23,615 nucleotides of DNA, taken from assembly GCA_036001225.1 (NCBI GenBank), contig DASYUM010000149.1, positions 1 through 23,615 of the forward strand, read 5' to 3'. The number at the start of each line of letters is the position of its first letter. Position 1 is the first letter of the stretch. Origin of the DNA: DASYUM01 sp036001225 (GTDB lineage Bacteria > Methylomirabilota > Methylomirabilia > Rokubacteriales > DASRDR01). Below, piece after piece: positions 1 to 7,325 of this stretch. Under the pieces are notes generated by a model. It made no database searches, was not told where the DNA came from, and saw nothing but the letters and a program-made list of their open reading frames with translations. Made by a program: the position numbers and the translations under genes.

Positions 1-65
1 TACTTGGCCCCGCACCTGCGGTCGTCGTCCGATTCTGCTCCAATTCGTTGGAACGGCACTAGGCG
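1..65. other. Left-edge segment without an assignable gene
   Basis: These bases precede the first permease gene. One + frame (starting at base 3) is open to a TAG at 60-62, so this could be the tail of an upstream gene, but the short peptide it gives looks nothing like the C-terminus of a transporter permease. No clear Shine-Dalgarno or promoter is visible before the ATG at 66. I cannot say more from this fragment. Confidence 0.3.
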
Positions 66-908
66 ATGCGTTCCATCTCGGGGACGCGCCGACTCCTCAA
101 GTGGGTGGGCAATGGCCTGCTGGCCGTGATGCTGGTGTGGACGCTGGTGCCCTTCTACTGGATGATCGCGACCTCGCTCAAGCCCGACCGGGAGATCTAT
201 GGCTTCGAGGCCACGCTGATCCCCCGCCAGCCGACGCTCGCCGCCTACCAGCGGCTCTTCCGCCAGACGCCGTTCGCCAAGTACGTCCGCAACTCGGGCA
301 TCATCGCGGTGACGACCACGGTCGCCTCCATGGTCTTCGGCTGCCTCGGGGCCTACGCCCTGGCCCGGCTCCGGTTCCCGGGACGGGCGCTCATCGCCCG
401 CGGCCTGGTCTTCACCTACCTGGTGCCACCGGCCCTGCTCTTCATCCCGCTCTTCGCGGTGATGTCGACGTTGCGGCTGACCGATACCCACGAGGGCCTC
501 ATCCTCGCCTATCTCGGCTTCACGGTGCCGTTCTGCACCTGGCTCCTCATGGGCTACTTCCGCTCGGTGCCGCTCGAGCTGGAGGAGGCGGCACTGGTGG
601 ACGGCTGCTCGCGCCTGGGCACGCTGGTCCGGATCATCCTGCCGATGTCGCTTCCGGCGCTGGCCGTCGTGGCGTTCTTCTCGTTCACCCAGGCCTGGAA
701 CGAGTTCCTCTACGCCCAGGTCTTCGTCAACAGCGTGGAGGTGCGGACGATTACGGTCGGGCTGACCCTGTTCATCATCGAGGACGTCTTCTTCTGGGGG
801 CCGATGATGGCGGCGGCCTTCCTGAGCGCGATCCCGCCGATCCTCATCTACCTCGTCTTCCAGCGCTGGGTCGTCAAGGGACTGACGCTGGGCGCGGTGA
901 AGGGGTAA
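66..908 (+). CDS. Carbohydrate ABC transporter permease (MalG/UgpE type)
   Basis: This 280-residue inner-membrane protein should form half of the translocation channel of a family 1 sugar-type ABC importer. About six hydrophobic segments are visible, the first at residues 17-36 and the last near 248-268. The cytoplasmic EAA loop that contacts the ATPase is clear at about 173-194, with the core EEAALVDGCSRLG followed by a loop ending in ILP. Length and the closing segment ending in VVKGLTLGAVKG fit the MalG branch of the family. The partner MalF-type permease is not in the window and probably lies upstream; the binding protein gene is at 2466. No strong ribosome site precedes the ATG, which suggests coupling to an upstream gene. 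Sugar-type specificity is inferred from family only; the real substrate is unknown. Confidence 0.9.
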   Translation: MRSISGTRRLLKWVGNGLLAVMLVWTLVPFYWMIATSLKPDREIYGFEATLIPRQPTLAAYQRLFRQTPFAKYVRNSGIIAVTTTVASMVFGCLGAYALARLRFPGRALIARGLVFTYLVPPALLFIPLFAVMSTLRLTDTHEGLILAYLGFTVPFCTWLLMGYFRSVPLELEEAALVDGCSRLGTLVRIILPMSLPALAVVAFFSFTQAWNEFLYAQVFVNSVEVRTITVGLTLFIIEDVFFWGPMMAAAFLSAIPPILIYLVFQRWVVKGLTLGAVKG

Positions 909-1026
909 AGCATGCCGGTAATCGTCGCATCCTGCCGTCCCCCACCTACCCGCGGTGAGTCCCCGATTCGGTGAGTGCTGCGTCGCAGTACCCTCAACGG
1001 CCTTGATGCAACGGGAGGGAGAGATC

Positions 1027-2439
1027 ATGCGAGGAATCGAGTGGCCAGTTCGGCTGGCAACCCTGCTTCTACTTATCCCGGTTCTTGTTCCGACCTCGCC
1101 TCTTATGGCTCAAGCATCCAGCATGTCGGAGATCCTCGGCCAGATCCAAAAGATTCCTCAAGACCCGGCCGTTCTCGGAGTGAGTGCAGCTCGTGGGCGA
1201 CTGAAGGAGTTTGGCCCCCCATTCCAGCGGAAGAGATTCCAGAGCCTTGACGGGACTCCCCTGATGGGCGGGATGGCCATCCATCAGGACGAAAAGCCGA
1301 GACCGGGAGTGGTGCTGGCGCACGGTTTCACGGAAACCAAGAACCAGAAGTATCTTGTCGAGGTCAGCACCCTGCTCTATCAAAACGGTTGGCATGTCGT
1401 CGCGATTGATTTGCGGGGTCACGGCGAGAGCCGTCAACTCTCGCAGGCTCTCATCACCTCCGGTTGGAAAGAAGCGGATGACATCCTGGCGGCGGCGCAG
1501 CTCTTGCGGAACGAGTCTAGGGCCACGTCCGTGGCCGTCCTCGGTTTCAGCATGGGTGGGCGGAGTGCCGCAAAGGCGATGATCAAAGATCAGGGGCAAC
1601 TCCTGCAGGCTGGAATGGGATTGGGAGCACCCATCGGACAGCCAGCTCCCCTGCTTCCGCCCGACCCTAACGTGCCGGCGACACCGATCGACCGGTTCTT
1701 CCTCGGCTTCCTGGGGGCTCCGTCGTTTTTTGAGTATTACGAACGATCGGCCAAGTCCTACGGGGTGACTCGAGAGTTTCTCGAGGGAGAGATGCGGGCC
1801 GACACGACCATTTCCCAGGTCAAAGCCCCGCTCCTCCTGGTCTCCGCCTTCGATGACCTCCTCTGGCTGGCTCAGATTCGCCGGGGCCGACACGAGGGTG
1901 GCAACTTTAGTCTGCGATACCGCGATGCGGTGAAAGATCACCCGCATATCGGGACGCTTCTCCTGGACCGTGGAGACCACGCGGGGCGCCTATACCTCTC
2001 TGACCCGCACTGGTTCGGCACGATGGTGCTGACGTACCTCAAGTACTGGCAGGGGCCTCAGGCTGATCACGTGACGGTGCAGGTACCGATCGCGGATCTT
2101 CTGCTCGAGGGGAGGATGGAGACGGAGTCGGCCACGTACCGGGTCCTTGTACGAAACCATGGCAAGGATCCATTGACCAACGTGAAGGTGTATGCCTCGT
2201 TCCCGCCCGATGCCAAGGTACTGGACTGCTGGGCGGGGGTGGAGGGATTGAACCGATGCGGAATCGAGCGAGACCAAGCTACCTGGACGATCCCGAGACT
2301 GTCGGGTGGGAAGAGCACCGCGGGGCCTTTTGTCTCCGTGGTTAGCACAGCTGCCCTCAAGCCGGGGAAGATGGAGGTCAAGGCGTGGATAGACGCCCCG
2401 GGGGCGATCGTCCAGGAGGTCACGCTGGAGAAGAAGTAG
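1027..2439 (+). CDS. Exported alpha/beta hydrolase with C-terminal beta-sandwich-like domain
   Basis: A 470-residue protein with a Sec-type signal peptide (hydrophobic core 9-22, likely cleavage after the AQA near 28-30). The hydrolase fold spans about 70-345: oxyanion HGF at 99-101, nucleophile elbow GFSMGG with Ser175, candidate acid Asp276 or Asp277, and His318 in GDH. Residues about 350-470 form a separate domain with a pattern like DUF11-type repeats (VRNHG near 375, then TNVKVYASFPPDAKV). The frame is open back to a GTG at 955, but the ATG at 1027 has a GGGAGGGAG ribosome site and starts the signal peptide, so I chose it. It lies between the permease and binding protein genes of a transporter. 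Two sampled lines are 58% GC against 70% in a sampled line of the permease, which suggests a different origin. Substrate (ester or peptide) is unknown. Confidence 0.8.
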   Translation: MRGIEWPVRLATLLLLIPVLVPTSPLMAQASSMSEILGQIQKIPQDPAVLGVSAARGRLKEFGPPFQRKRFQSLDGTPLMGGMAIHQDEKPRPGVVLAHGFTETKNQKYLVEVSTLLYQNGWHVVAIDLRGHGESRQLSQALITSGWKEADDILAAAQLLRNESRATSVAVLGFSMGGRSAAKAMIKDQGQLLQAGMGLGAPIGQPAPLLPPDPNVPATPIDRFFLGFLGAPSFFEYYERSAKSYGVTREFLEGEMRADTTISQVKAPLLLVSAFDDLLWLAQIRRGRHEGGNFSLRYRDAVKDHPHIGTLLLDRGDHAGRLYLSDPHWFGTMVLTYLKYWQGPQADHVTVQVPIADLLLEGRMETESATYRVLVRNHGKDPLTNVKVYASFPPDAKVLDCWAGVEGLNRCGIERDQATWTIPRLSGGKSTAGPFVSVVSTAALKPGKMEVKAWIDAPGAIVQEVTLEKK

Positions 2440-2465
2440 GAGATAAGACAAAAGGGAGGAAGGAC

Positions 2466-3794
2466 ATGATACAGACGCGGATGACCCGACGGCAGGTGCT
2501 GAAGGCGGCGGGGGCGACCGCCATCGCGACCACCGCGCCCTGGTGGCTGGTCAACAAGAGCCACGCCGCCCGGGCCAAGAAGCTCGTCTTCTGGCAGATC
2601 CCGAACTTCACGCCGCTGGCCGACCAGCTCCAGAAGGATCAGGTCTACGAGTTCGCCAAGTCGGCCGGGCTCAAGGAGCACGAGGTCGAGTACGCGGTGG
2701 TGGCCAACGAGGGGATGCAGCCGAAGCTGGCCGCCGCCATCGAGGCCGGGAACCCGCCCGACGTCGTCCGCCTCTACGAGTCCAACGTCCAGTTCTACGC
2801 GGCCCAGGGCCACCTTCTGGACGTGCACGACCTCGTGGAGCGCATGCGCCGGGAGCCGAAGGGGATCTTCGAGTCGGCGATGACCTCCGTCGTTTACAAG
2901 GGCCGGGCCTTCGGCGTCCCGCTGGCCGTGAACCCGTGGCCGGTCCACGCCCGCATCGACCTCCTCGAGCAGGCGAAGGTCGATTACCCCAGGACCTGGG
3001 ACGAGTTCATCGAGACCAGCAAGAAGATCCAGTCGCCGCCGCGCCTGTTCGCGTTCGGGATGTGCCTGGGGCTGGTCGAGGACACCACCGACAACGTGAT
3101 GAACCTCCTCTGGTGCTACGGCGGCAAGATGGTCGAGGCCGACAACAAGACGGTGGTGATGAACTCGCCCGAGAACGTGGCCGGGGTCAAGGTGATCGAG
3201 GCGATGTTCAAGACGCACAAGATCATCCCGCCCGGCGCCATCTCGTGGGACAACTCGGGGAACAACAAGGCCTACCAGTCGCGACAGGCCGCCTTCGTCA
3301 TGAACCCGAGCAGCATCTATGCCTATCTCGACGGGAACGACAAGGACCTCCAGAAGGCGACCGGTCTCTTCCCGGTGCCCGCCGGCCCCAAGGGCACCAT
3401 CAACCAGATCGACACCTGGGCGTTCGGCGCCTTCAAGCAGAACCCGTACCCCGAGCTGGCGCGGGGCCTGCTCGACCACTTCATGCAGCCGGCGAACTAC
3501 GACAAGATCATCCAATCCACCGGCGGCCGCTGGGTGCCGGTCTACAAGCGGCTCTTCGACACTCCGTTCTGGAAGGAGAAGCCGGCCTTCAAGCACTTCA
3601 TCCAGATGGCCGAGACCGGGGTGCCGGTGAGCTACGCCGGGTCGCCGACGCCGGCGGCCGGCGAGGTGCTCAATACGCAGATCATCCCCAAGATGATCCA
3701 GCGGGTGCTGGTGGAGAACTGGGAGCCGGCCCGGGCCCTCGACGAGTGCCACAAGCGGATCGCCGAGGTCTACGCCCGCTACCAGAGCGGGTAG
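2466..3794 (+). CDS. Family 1 extracellular solute-binding protein, Tat-exported
   Basis: A 442-residue binding protein expected to capture a sugar-like ligand outside the cytoplasmic membrane and deliver it to the permease encoded at 66-908. The N-terminus carries a twin-arginine signal: TRRQVLK at residues 7-13, a weakly hydrophobic Ala/Thr stretch, and a cleavage-like SHA or ARA near 32-37. Tat export implies folding before export. The mature part begins with KLVFWQ and carries features of SBP_bac_1 proteins, including the NPPDVVRLYES region near 95-105. The ATG at 2466 has GGAGGA five bases upstream; the open frame back to 2385 overlaps the hydrolase gene and is not needed. The order permease, hydrolase, binding protein is unusual because binding protein genes normally come first. 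Confidence 0.88.
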   Translation: MIQTRMTRRQVLKAAGATAIATTAPWWLVNKSHAARAKKLVFWQIPNFTPLADQLQKDQVYEFAKSAGLKEHEVEYAVVANEGMQPKLAAAIEAGNPPDVVRLYESNVQFYAAQGHLLDVHDLVERMRREPKGIFESAMTSVVYKGRAFGVPLAVNPWPVHARIDLLEQAKVDYPRTWDEFIETSKKIQSPPRLFAFGMCLGLVEDTTDNVMNLLWCYGGKMVEADNKTVVMNSPENVAGVKVIEAMFKTHKIIPPGAISWDNSGNNKAYQSRQAAFVMNPSSIYAYLDGNDKDLQKATGLFPVPAGPKGTINQIDTWAFGAFKQNPYPELARGLLDHFMQPANYDKIIQSTGGRWVPVYKRLFDTPFWKEKPAFKHFIQMAETGVPVSYAGSPTPAAGEVLNTQIIPKMIQRVLVENWEPARALDECHKRIAEVYARYQSG

Positions 3795-3871
3795 GGGGGT
3801 CAGCAGCGGCGACCCACCAGCATCGGGGCCCGGCTCGTCGATACGCGGGGCCGGGCCTCGGCGCCCGAACC

Positions 3872-4264
3872 ATGTCGACGCCCACCCTCGACCGGCTCGA
3901 CCATGTGGTGCTGACCGTGCGGGACATCGAGGCGACCTGTGCCTTCTACGCGCGGGTTCTCGGCATGGCCCCGATCGTCTTCGGGTCCGGGCGGAAGGCT
4001 CTTCGCTTCGGCGCCCAGAAGATCAACCTGCACGAGGCCGGGCGCGAGTTCGACCCCAAGGCCGAGCGCCCCACGCCGGGCTCGGCCGACCTCTGCTTCC
4101 TCACCGAGGCCAGCCTGACCGACTGGATCGCCCACCTCCGCGCCTGCAACGTGCCGATCCTGGAGGGGCCGGTCCGCCGGACGGGGGCGTTCGGCCCCAT
4201 CGAGTCCATCTACCTCCGCGATCCCGATGGGAACCTCATCGAGATCGCCGTCGCCGCCCCCTAG
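3872..4264 (+). CDS. VOC family protein (glyoxalase/dioxygenase fold, STM3117-like)
   Basis: A 130-residue single-module vicinal oxygen chelate protein. The opening LDHVVLTVRDIEATCAFY (from residue 7), the middle GAQKINLHEAG, the SADLCF strand and the closing YLRDPDGNLIEI match the small VOC branch typified by the STM3117 virulence-associated protein. Candidate metal ligands are His11 and Glu124, with His54 also placed plausibly. The family includes glyoxalases, fosfomycin-resistance enzymes and extradiol dioxygenases, so the reaction cannot be named. The ATG at 3872 gives a family-length protein; the frame is open much further upstream only as a shadow of the binding protein gene. No ribosome site is obvious. 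The next gene starts seven bases after the stop, so the two are probably cotranscribed. Confidence 0.85.
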   Translation: MSTPTLDRLDHVVLTVRDIEATCAFYARVLGMAPIVFGSGRKALRFGAQKINLHEAGREFDPKAERPTPGSADLCFLTEASLTDWIAHLRACNVPILEGPVRRTGAFGPIESIYLRDPDGNLIEIAVAAP

Positions 4265-4271
4265 GAGCGCC

Positions 4272-5105
4272 ATGTCAGACAATCGACCATTGACGGACCA
4301 GGTGGCCTGGGTGACCGGCTCCTCCCGCGGGCTCGGGCGCGTGATGGCGCGCCACCTCGGGCGGCTCGGGGCGGCGGTGGTCGTCCACGGCACCACGCCG
4401 ACGTCGGCTCGCGCCTTCGACGAGGCGGAGTCGCTCGATCAGGTCGCCCGCGACGTCGCGGCCGAGACCGGCGGGCGCGTGCTGGCGGTGTGGGGCGACC
4501 TCACCGATCCCGGCCAGGTCAAGGCGGCGGCCGAGAAGATCCGGGCCGAGTGGGGACGGATCGACATCCTGGTCAACAACGCCGGCGGCGACATGGGGCC
4601 GGCCGGCGCGCTCGGGCCGCGCGGCGGCAAGCCCGAGCGCAACGACTGCGTCTTCGTCGCGGTGGAGGACGTCCGCGCCGTCCTCGATCGGAACCTGCTC
4701 TCCTGCATCCTCGTCTGCCGCGAGGTGGCGCCCGAGATGATGGAGCGGCGGGCCGGCCGCATCGTCAACATCGGCAGCGTGGCCGGCCTCGACGGCCGGG
4801 CCGAGGGCGTCATGTACGCCGTCGCCAAGGCCGGGGTCCACGAGTACACCCGCTGCCTCGCCGTGCAGCTCCGCCCCTACGACATCGCGGTCAACTGCGT
4901 GGCGCCGGGCGGCACCCTCACCGCCCGGTTCCTGGCCACGGGGCAGGGGAAGCCGGACGTGCTGGCCAAGGGCGAGACTCTCGAGGGCTACGGCCTGCCG
5001 GAGGACATCGCGCGGGCGGTCGAGTTCTTCGTGACCGACGCCGGCCGCCACGTCAGCGGCCAGATCCTCCGCGTGGACGGCGGCGTCCAGACCTTCCCGG
5101 CCTGA
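4272..5105 (+). CDS. SDR family NAD(P)-dependent oxidoreductase
   Basis: A 277-residue classical short-chain dehydrogenase/reductase, soluble and cytoplasmic. It has the cofactor motif TGSSRGLG at 15-22, NNAG at 102-105 and the catalytic Ser169, Tyr182 and Lys186 (YAVAK). The C-terminus has the usual VSGQILRVDGG. A Gly/Pro-rich insertion at about 106-125 lengthens the loop after NNAG and may shape the substrate pocket. The ATG at 4272 follows AGGAG, which overlaps the stop of the VOC gene. The role of the basic patch RHLGRLG and an Asp at the end of a later strand do not settle NADH against NADPH use. It closes the + strand operon; a hairpin and a repeat of its 3' end follow. The substrate is unknown, though context suggests a carbonyl produced from an imported compound. 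Confidence 0.9.
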   Translation: MSDNRPLTDQVAWVTGSSRGLGRVMARHLGRLGAAVVVHGTTPTSARAFDEAESLDQVARDVAAETGGRVLAVWGDLTDPGQVKAAAEKIRAEWGRIDILVNNAGGDMGPAGALGPRGGKPERNDCVFVAVEDVRAVLDRNLLSCILVCREVAPEMMERRAGRIVNIGSVAGLDGRAEGVMYAVAKAGVHEYTRCLAVQLRPYDIAVNCVAPGGTLTARFLATGQGKPDVLAKGETLEGYGLPEDIARAVEFFVTDAGRHVSGQILRVDGGVQTFPA

Positions 5106-5106
5106 C
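5079..5106 (+). repeat. Direct repeat copy 1: 3' end of the SDR gene
   Basis: Twenty-eight bases covering the last codons and stop of the SDR. They recur at 5240-5267 with two mismatches; the last 17 bases (GACCTTCCCGGCCTGAC) are identical in both. This copy encodes GGVQTFPA and the stop. Confidence 0.9.
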
Positions 5107-5146
5107 CGGGCCGATACCCGTCGCATTTCGTCGTCCTCGGCCCTCG

Positions 5147-5183
5147 CCGCGCCTCAACGTATGCGGCATACGCCTCGGCGCGG
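5147..5183. repeat. Interrupted palindrome / hairpin
   Basis: The outer arms CCGCGCC (5147-5153) and GGCGCGG (5177-5183) pair, a four-base mismatch follows on each side, and the inner arms CGTATGC (5158-5164) and GCATACG (5166-5172) pair around a single G. No T-run follows on either strand, so it is not a textbook intrinsic terminator. It could be a REP-like dispersed palindrome or a bidirectional transcription end between convergent genes. Confidence 0.7.
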
Positions 5184-5239
5184 CTCGAGCCTGCGTCCTA
5201 GAACTGCTCGGGTCTCGGCCCGGTCGGGTGTCGGGGCAT

Positions 5240-5267
5240 GGCGGCGCCGAGACCTTCCCGGCCTGAC
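5240..5267 (+). repeat. Direct repeat copy 2: vestigial SDR C-terminus
   Basis: Second copy of the 28-base repeat at 5079-5106, with two mismatches, encoding GGAETFPA and a stop in the equivalent frame. It has no SDR body upstream. It may be the remnant of a second SDR gene lost by deletion, or a duplication made when the intervening palindromic element arrived. Confidence 0.85.
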
Positions 5268-5296
5268 GGCGGACATCGCCGACCGCGCGGCCGGAA

Positions 5297-6271
5297 TCAC
5301 TCGATGACGTCGTCGGTTCGCAGCAGCACCGACTGGGGAATCGTGAGCCCGAGCGCCTTGACGGTCTTGAAGTTGATCACCAGCTCCGTCTTGGTGGCCT
5401 GCTCGACGGGCAGATCGGCCGGCCTGGCTCCTTTGAGGATCCGGTCGACGTACTCAGCCGCGCGCCGAAAGAGGTCGGGGAAGCTCGCGGCATAGGAGGC
5501 GAGGCCGCCCGCCTCCACGTAGTCTCGCCGCCCGTAGACGGCGGGCAGCCGGTGCTTTAAGGCCAGCTCCGCGAGCCGTCGGGCCTTGGTCAGGAAGGTG
5601 GCGCTTGGTATCACAAGGAGCGCGTCGGCGCGCCCTCTGGCCATCGCGGCAAAGGCGCCGTCGAACTCGCGCGCGTCCCGGACGCCGAGCGCCTCAACCT
5701 GCACGCCGAACGGCTGGGCTGTCTTTCGCGTCTCTCGCAGCGCCTCCGCGCTGGCTGGGTTGGCAGGATCCCAGAGCACAGCCAGGCGAGCCAGCTCTGG
5801 AACCAGCTCTCTGACCAGCTCGACCCGCTTTCCGATCAGCTGCTCGGAGACCGACGTGAGCCCCGTGACGTTCCCGCCCGGTCTGGCGAGGCTGGCCACG
5901 AGCCCGTACCCCACGGGATCACTCCCGGACGCCATGACGATCGGGATCGTGTTGGTCGCCCGCTTGGCTGCCAGTGCGGCCGGAGTCCCCGTCGTGACGA
6001 TGACGTCCACCCTCCGGGCCGCCAGCTCGGCCGCGAGGTCGGGGAGCCGCTCGACCTTGTCATGCGCCCATCGGGGTTCGAAGACGACGGTCTGCCCTTC
6101 CACGTAGCCCAGCTCGCGCAGCCGGTGCTTCAACGGCGCCCCGAGCTCCGGGCGGGGCGAGCTAGCTTCGAGGAGACCGATGCGGGGAATCTTCCCCGCC
6201 TGCGCCCTGGCGGCCAGCGGCAGAGCGAGAAGGGCAAGGGCCCCGCTGAGAATCAGGACGAGTCGCCGCAT
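5297..6271 (-). CDS. ABC transporter substrate-binding protein (PF04392 / COG2984-like)
   Basis: A 324-residue exported binding protein. The N-terminus is a Sec signal peptide (MRR, hydrophobic core to about residue 20, cleavage after ARAQA near 21-25). The mature part has features of the ABC_sub_bind family: PRIGLLEASSP, then LRELGYVEGQ, DVIVTTGTPAALAAK, PIVMASGSDPV and LARPGGNVTGLT, ending in KALGLTIPQSVL. Ligands of this family are mostly unknown (tryptophan-type transporters are one known branch). Its ATG lies two bases after the dehydrogenase stop, with CTGAGG as a ribosome site overlapping that stop, so the two are cotranscribed. No permease or ATPase gene accompanies it here, so it is an orphan binding protein. 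The start is supported by the signal peptide. Confidence 0.88.
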   Translation of the reverse strand: MRRLVLILSGALALLALPLAARAQAGKIPRIGLLEASSPRPELGAPLKHRLRELGYVEGQTVVFEPRWAHDKVERLPDLAAELAARRVDVIVTTGTPAALAAKRATNTIPIVMASGSDPVGYGLVASLARPGGNVTGLTSVSEQLIGKRVELVRELVPELARLAVLWDPANPASAEALRETRKTAQPFGVQVEALGVRDAREFDGAFAAMARGRADALLVIPSATFLTKARRLAELALKHRLPAVYGRRDYVEAGGLASYAASFPDLFRRAAEYVDRILKGARPADLPVEQATKTELVINFKTVKALGLTIPQSVLLRTDDVIE

Positions 6272-6273
6272 CC

Positions 6274-7245
6274 TCAGGTCACCACGTTCTGGGGGCGGCC
6301 CTCCAGGAACGCGATGACATTGTCCACCACCCCGGCATTGAGAAGGTCCATGCCTTCCGGCGTCTGATCGGCGCTGTGCGGGGTGAGCACCACCTGCTCG
6401 CAGCTCAGGATCGGGTGATCCGGAGGTAGCGGCTCGGTATCGAAGACGTCGAGTCCGGCCCCGCCGAGGCGGCCGCTCCGGAGCGCGGTCACCAGCGCCG
6501 CCGAATCCACCACGGCACCGCGGGCCGTGTTGATCAGGATGGCCCCCGGCTTCATGAGGGCGAGCTCGCGGGCGCCGAGAAGCCCCCGGCTCTGGTCGGT
6601 GAGCTTCACGTGGAGACTCACCACATCGGCCGTCCGCAGCAGCTGCTCCAGGGAGAGGAAGCGCACGCCGAGCGCGGCCGCCCGCTCCGCCGAGGGGTGG
6701 AAGGTCCACGCCACCACCTCCATGCCGATCGCCCGCGCGAGCCTTGCCATCGCCATCCCGATGTTCCCGGTGCCGATCAAGCCGAGCGTTTTCCCGTGGA
6801 GGTAGACGTTGTCGAGCGCGCGGTCCCACCGACCGGCCTTGAGCCCGACCGTCTGGAACCCGGCCCGCTTGGCCACCGCCAGCATGAGCCCGAAGGCGTG
6901 CTCGGCGACGATCGGCGCCGTCCGCCCCGGGATGTTGCAGACGACGACCCCGCGCTCCCCGGCCGCGGCCAGGTCGAAGCTGTCGGTGCCGATCCCGCAC
7001 ACCGTGACCATGCGGAGCTTCGGCAAGGCGCGGAGGGCCTGGATGGGCCACTTGACCGCTCCGCGCGTGTTCATGAGGCAGACGGCGTCCTTCGCGCGGG
7101 CGATCTGCTCCTCCAACGTCCGCGGCCGGTCTTTGTAGAGGACGACCTCGCCGTAAGGCCGAAGCCGCTCCAGATGCGGCGACCCCTGGATCTGGGGCGG
7201 GTCGTCGCCAGGAACCACGATCAGCATGCGCTCGCCAGCGCTCAT
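6274..7245 (-). CDS. D-isomer-specific 2-hydroxyacid dehydrogenase
   Basis: A 323-residue soluble NAD(P)-dependent dehydrogenase that interconverts a 2-hydroxy acid and a 2-oxo acid; it resembles phosphoglycerate dehydrogenase and glyoxylate reductase relatives. The dinucleotide motif GTGNIG is at 158-163. The catalytic triad is visible: Arg242 in TARG, Glu271 in DTEPLP and His290 in TPHSADQT. Length is normal for a single catalytic unit with no ACT regulatory domain, so it is probably not a serine-regulated biosynthetic enzyme. The ATG at 7245 has GGAGG six bases upstream; a longer start at 7284 has no such site and would overlap the promoter region. It is the first gene of a two-gene operon with the PF04392-like binding protein. 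Substrate unknown. Confidence 0.9.
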   Translation of the reverse strand: MSAGERMLIVVPGDDPPQIQGSPHLERLRPYGEVVLYKDRPRTLEEQIARAKDAVCLMNTRGAVKWPIQALRALPKLRMVTVCGIGTDSFDLAAAGERGVVVCNIPGRTAPIVAEHAFGLMLAVAKRAGFQTVGLKAGRWDRALDNVYLHGKTLGLIGTGNIGMAMARLARAIGMEVVAWTFHPSAERAAALGVRFLSLEQLLRTADVVSLHVKLTDQSRGLLGARELALMKPGAILINTARGAVVDSAALVTALRSGRLGGAGLDVFDTEPLPPDHPILSCEQVVLTPHSADQTPEGMDLLNAGVVDNVIAFLEGRPQNVVT

Positions 7246-7282
7246 GGGCGGCCTCCGAAGGTTCGTGGTAGGCTTGCGGGGC

Positions 7283-7312
7283 ATTGTAGCCCGAGCCGCG
7301 GATTCCCGTCGA
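7283..7312 (-). promoter_or_regulatory. Candidate sigma70-type promoter for the dehydrogenase operon
   Basis: Read on the - strand there is a -35-like TCGACG (7312-7307), an 18-base spacer and a -10-like TACAAT (7288-7283), about 38 bases before the dehydrogenase ATG. It lies in the 80-base gap between divergent genes. The -35 match is only four of six. Confidence 0.4.
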
Positions 7313-7325
7313 AGGAGATGCCGGC

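Larger units (their letters stand above)
5106..5296. other. Convergent intergenic region with hairpin and repeat
   Basis: This 191-base stretch separates the + strand SDR from the - strand binding protein gene. It holds a hairpin (5147-5183) and the second copy of the SDR 3' end (5240-5267). I see no credible gene: the open + frame through it is an out-of-frame continuation across the SDR whose only recognisable piece is the copied C-terminus. Confidence 0.6.

Noticed and set aside
955..1026. GTG at 955 as start of the alpha/beta hydrolase
   Set aside because: The ATG at 1027 has a strong ribosome site and starts a proper signal peptide; the longer version would bury that signal behind 24 polar residues.
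4490..5266. Open + frame ending in the copied SDR C-terminus
   Set aside because: It runs out of frame through the SDR; only its last eight codons are meaningful, and these are the repeat copy.
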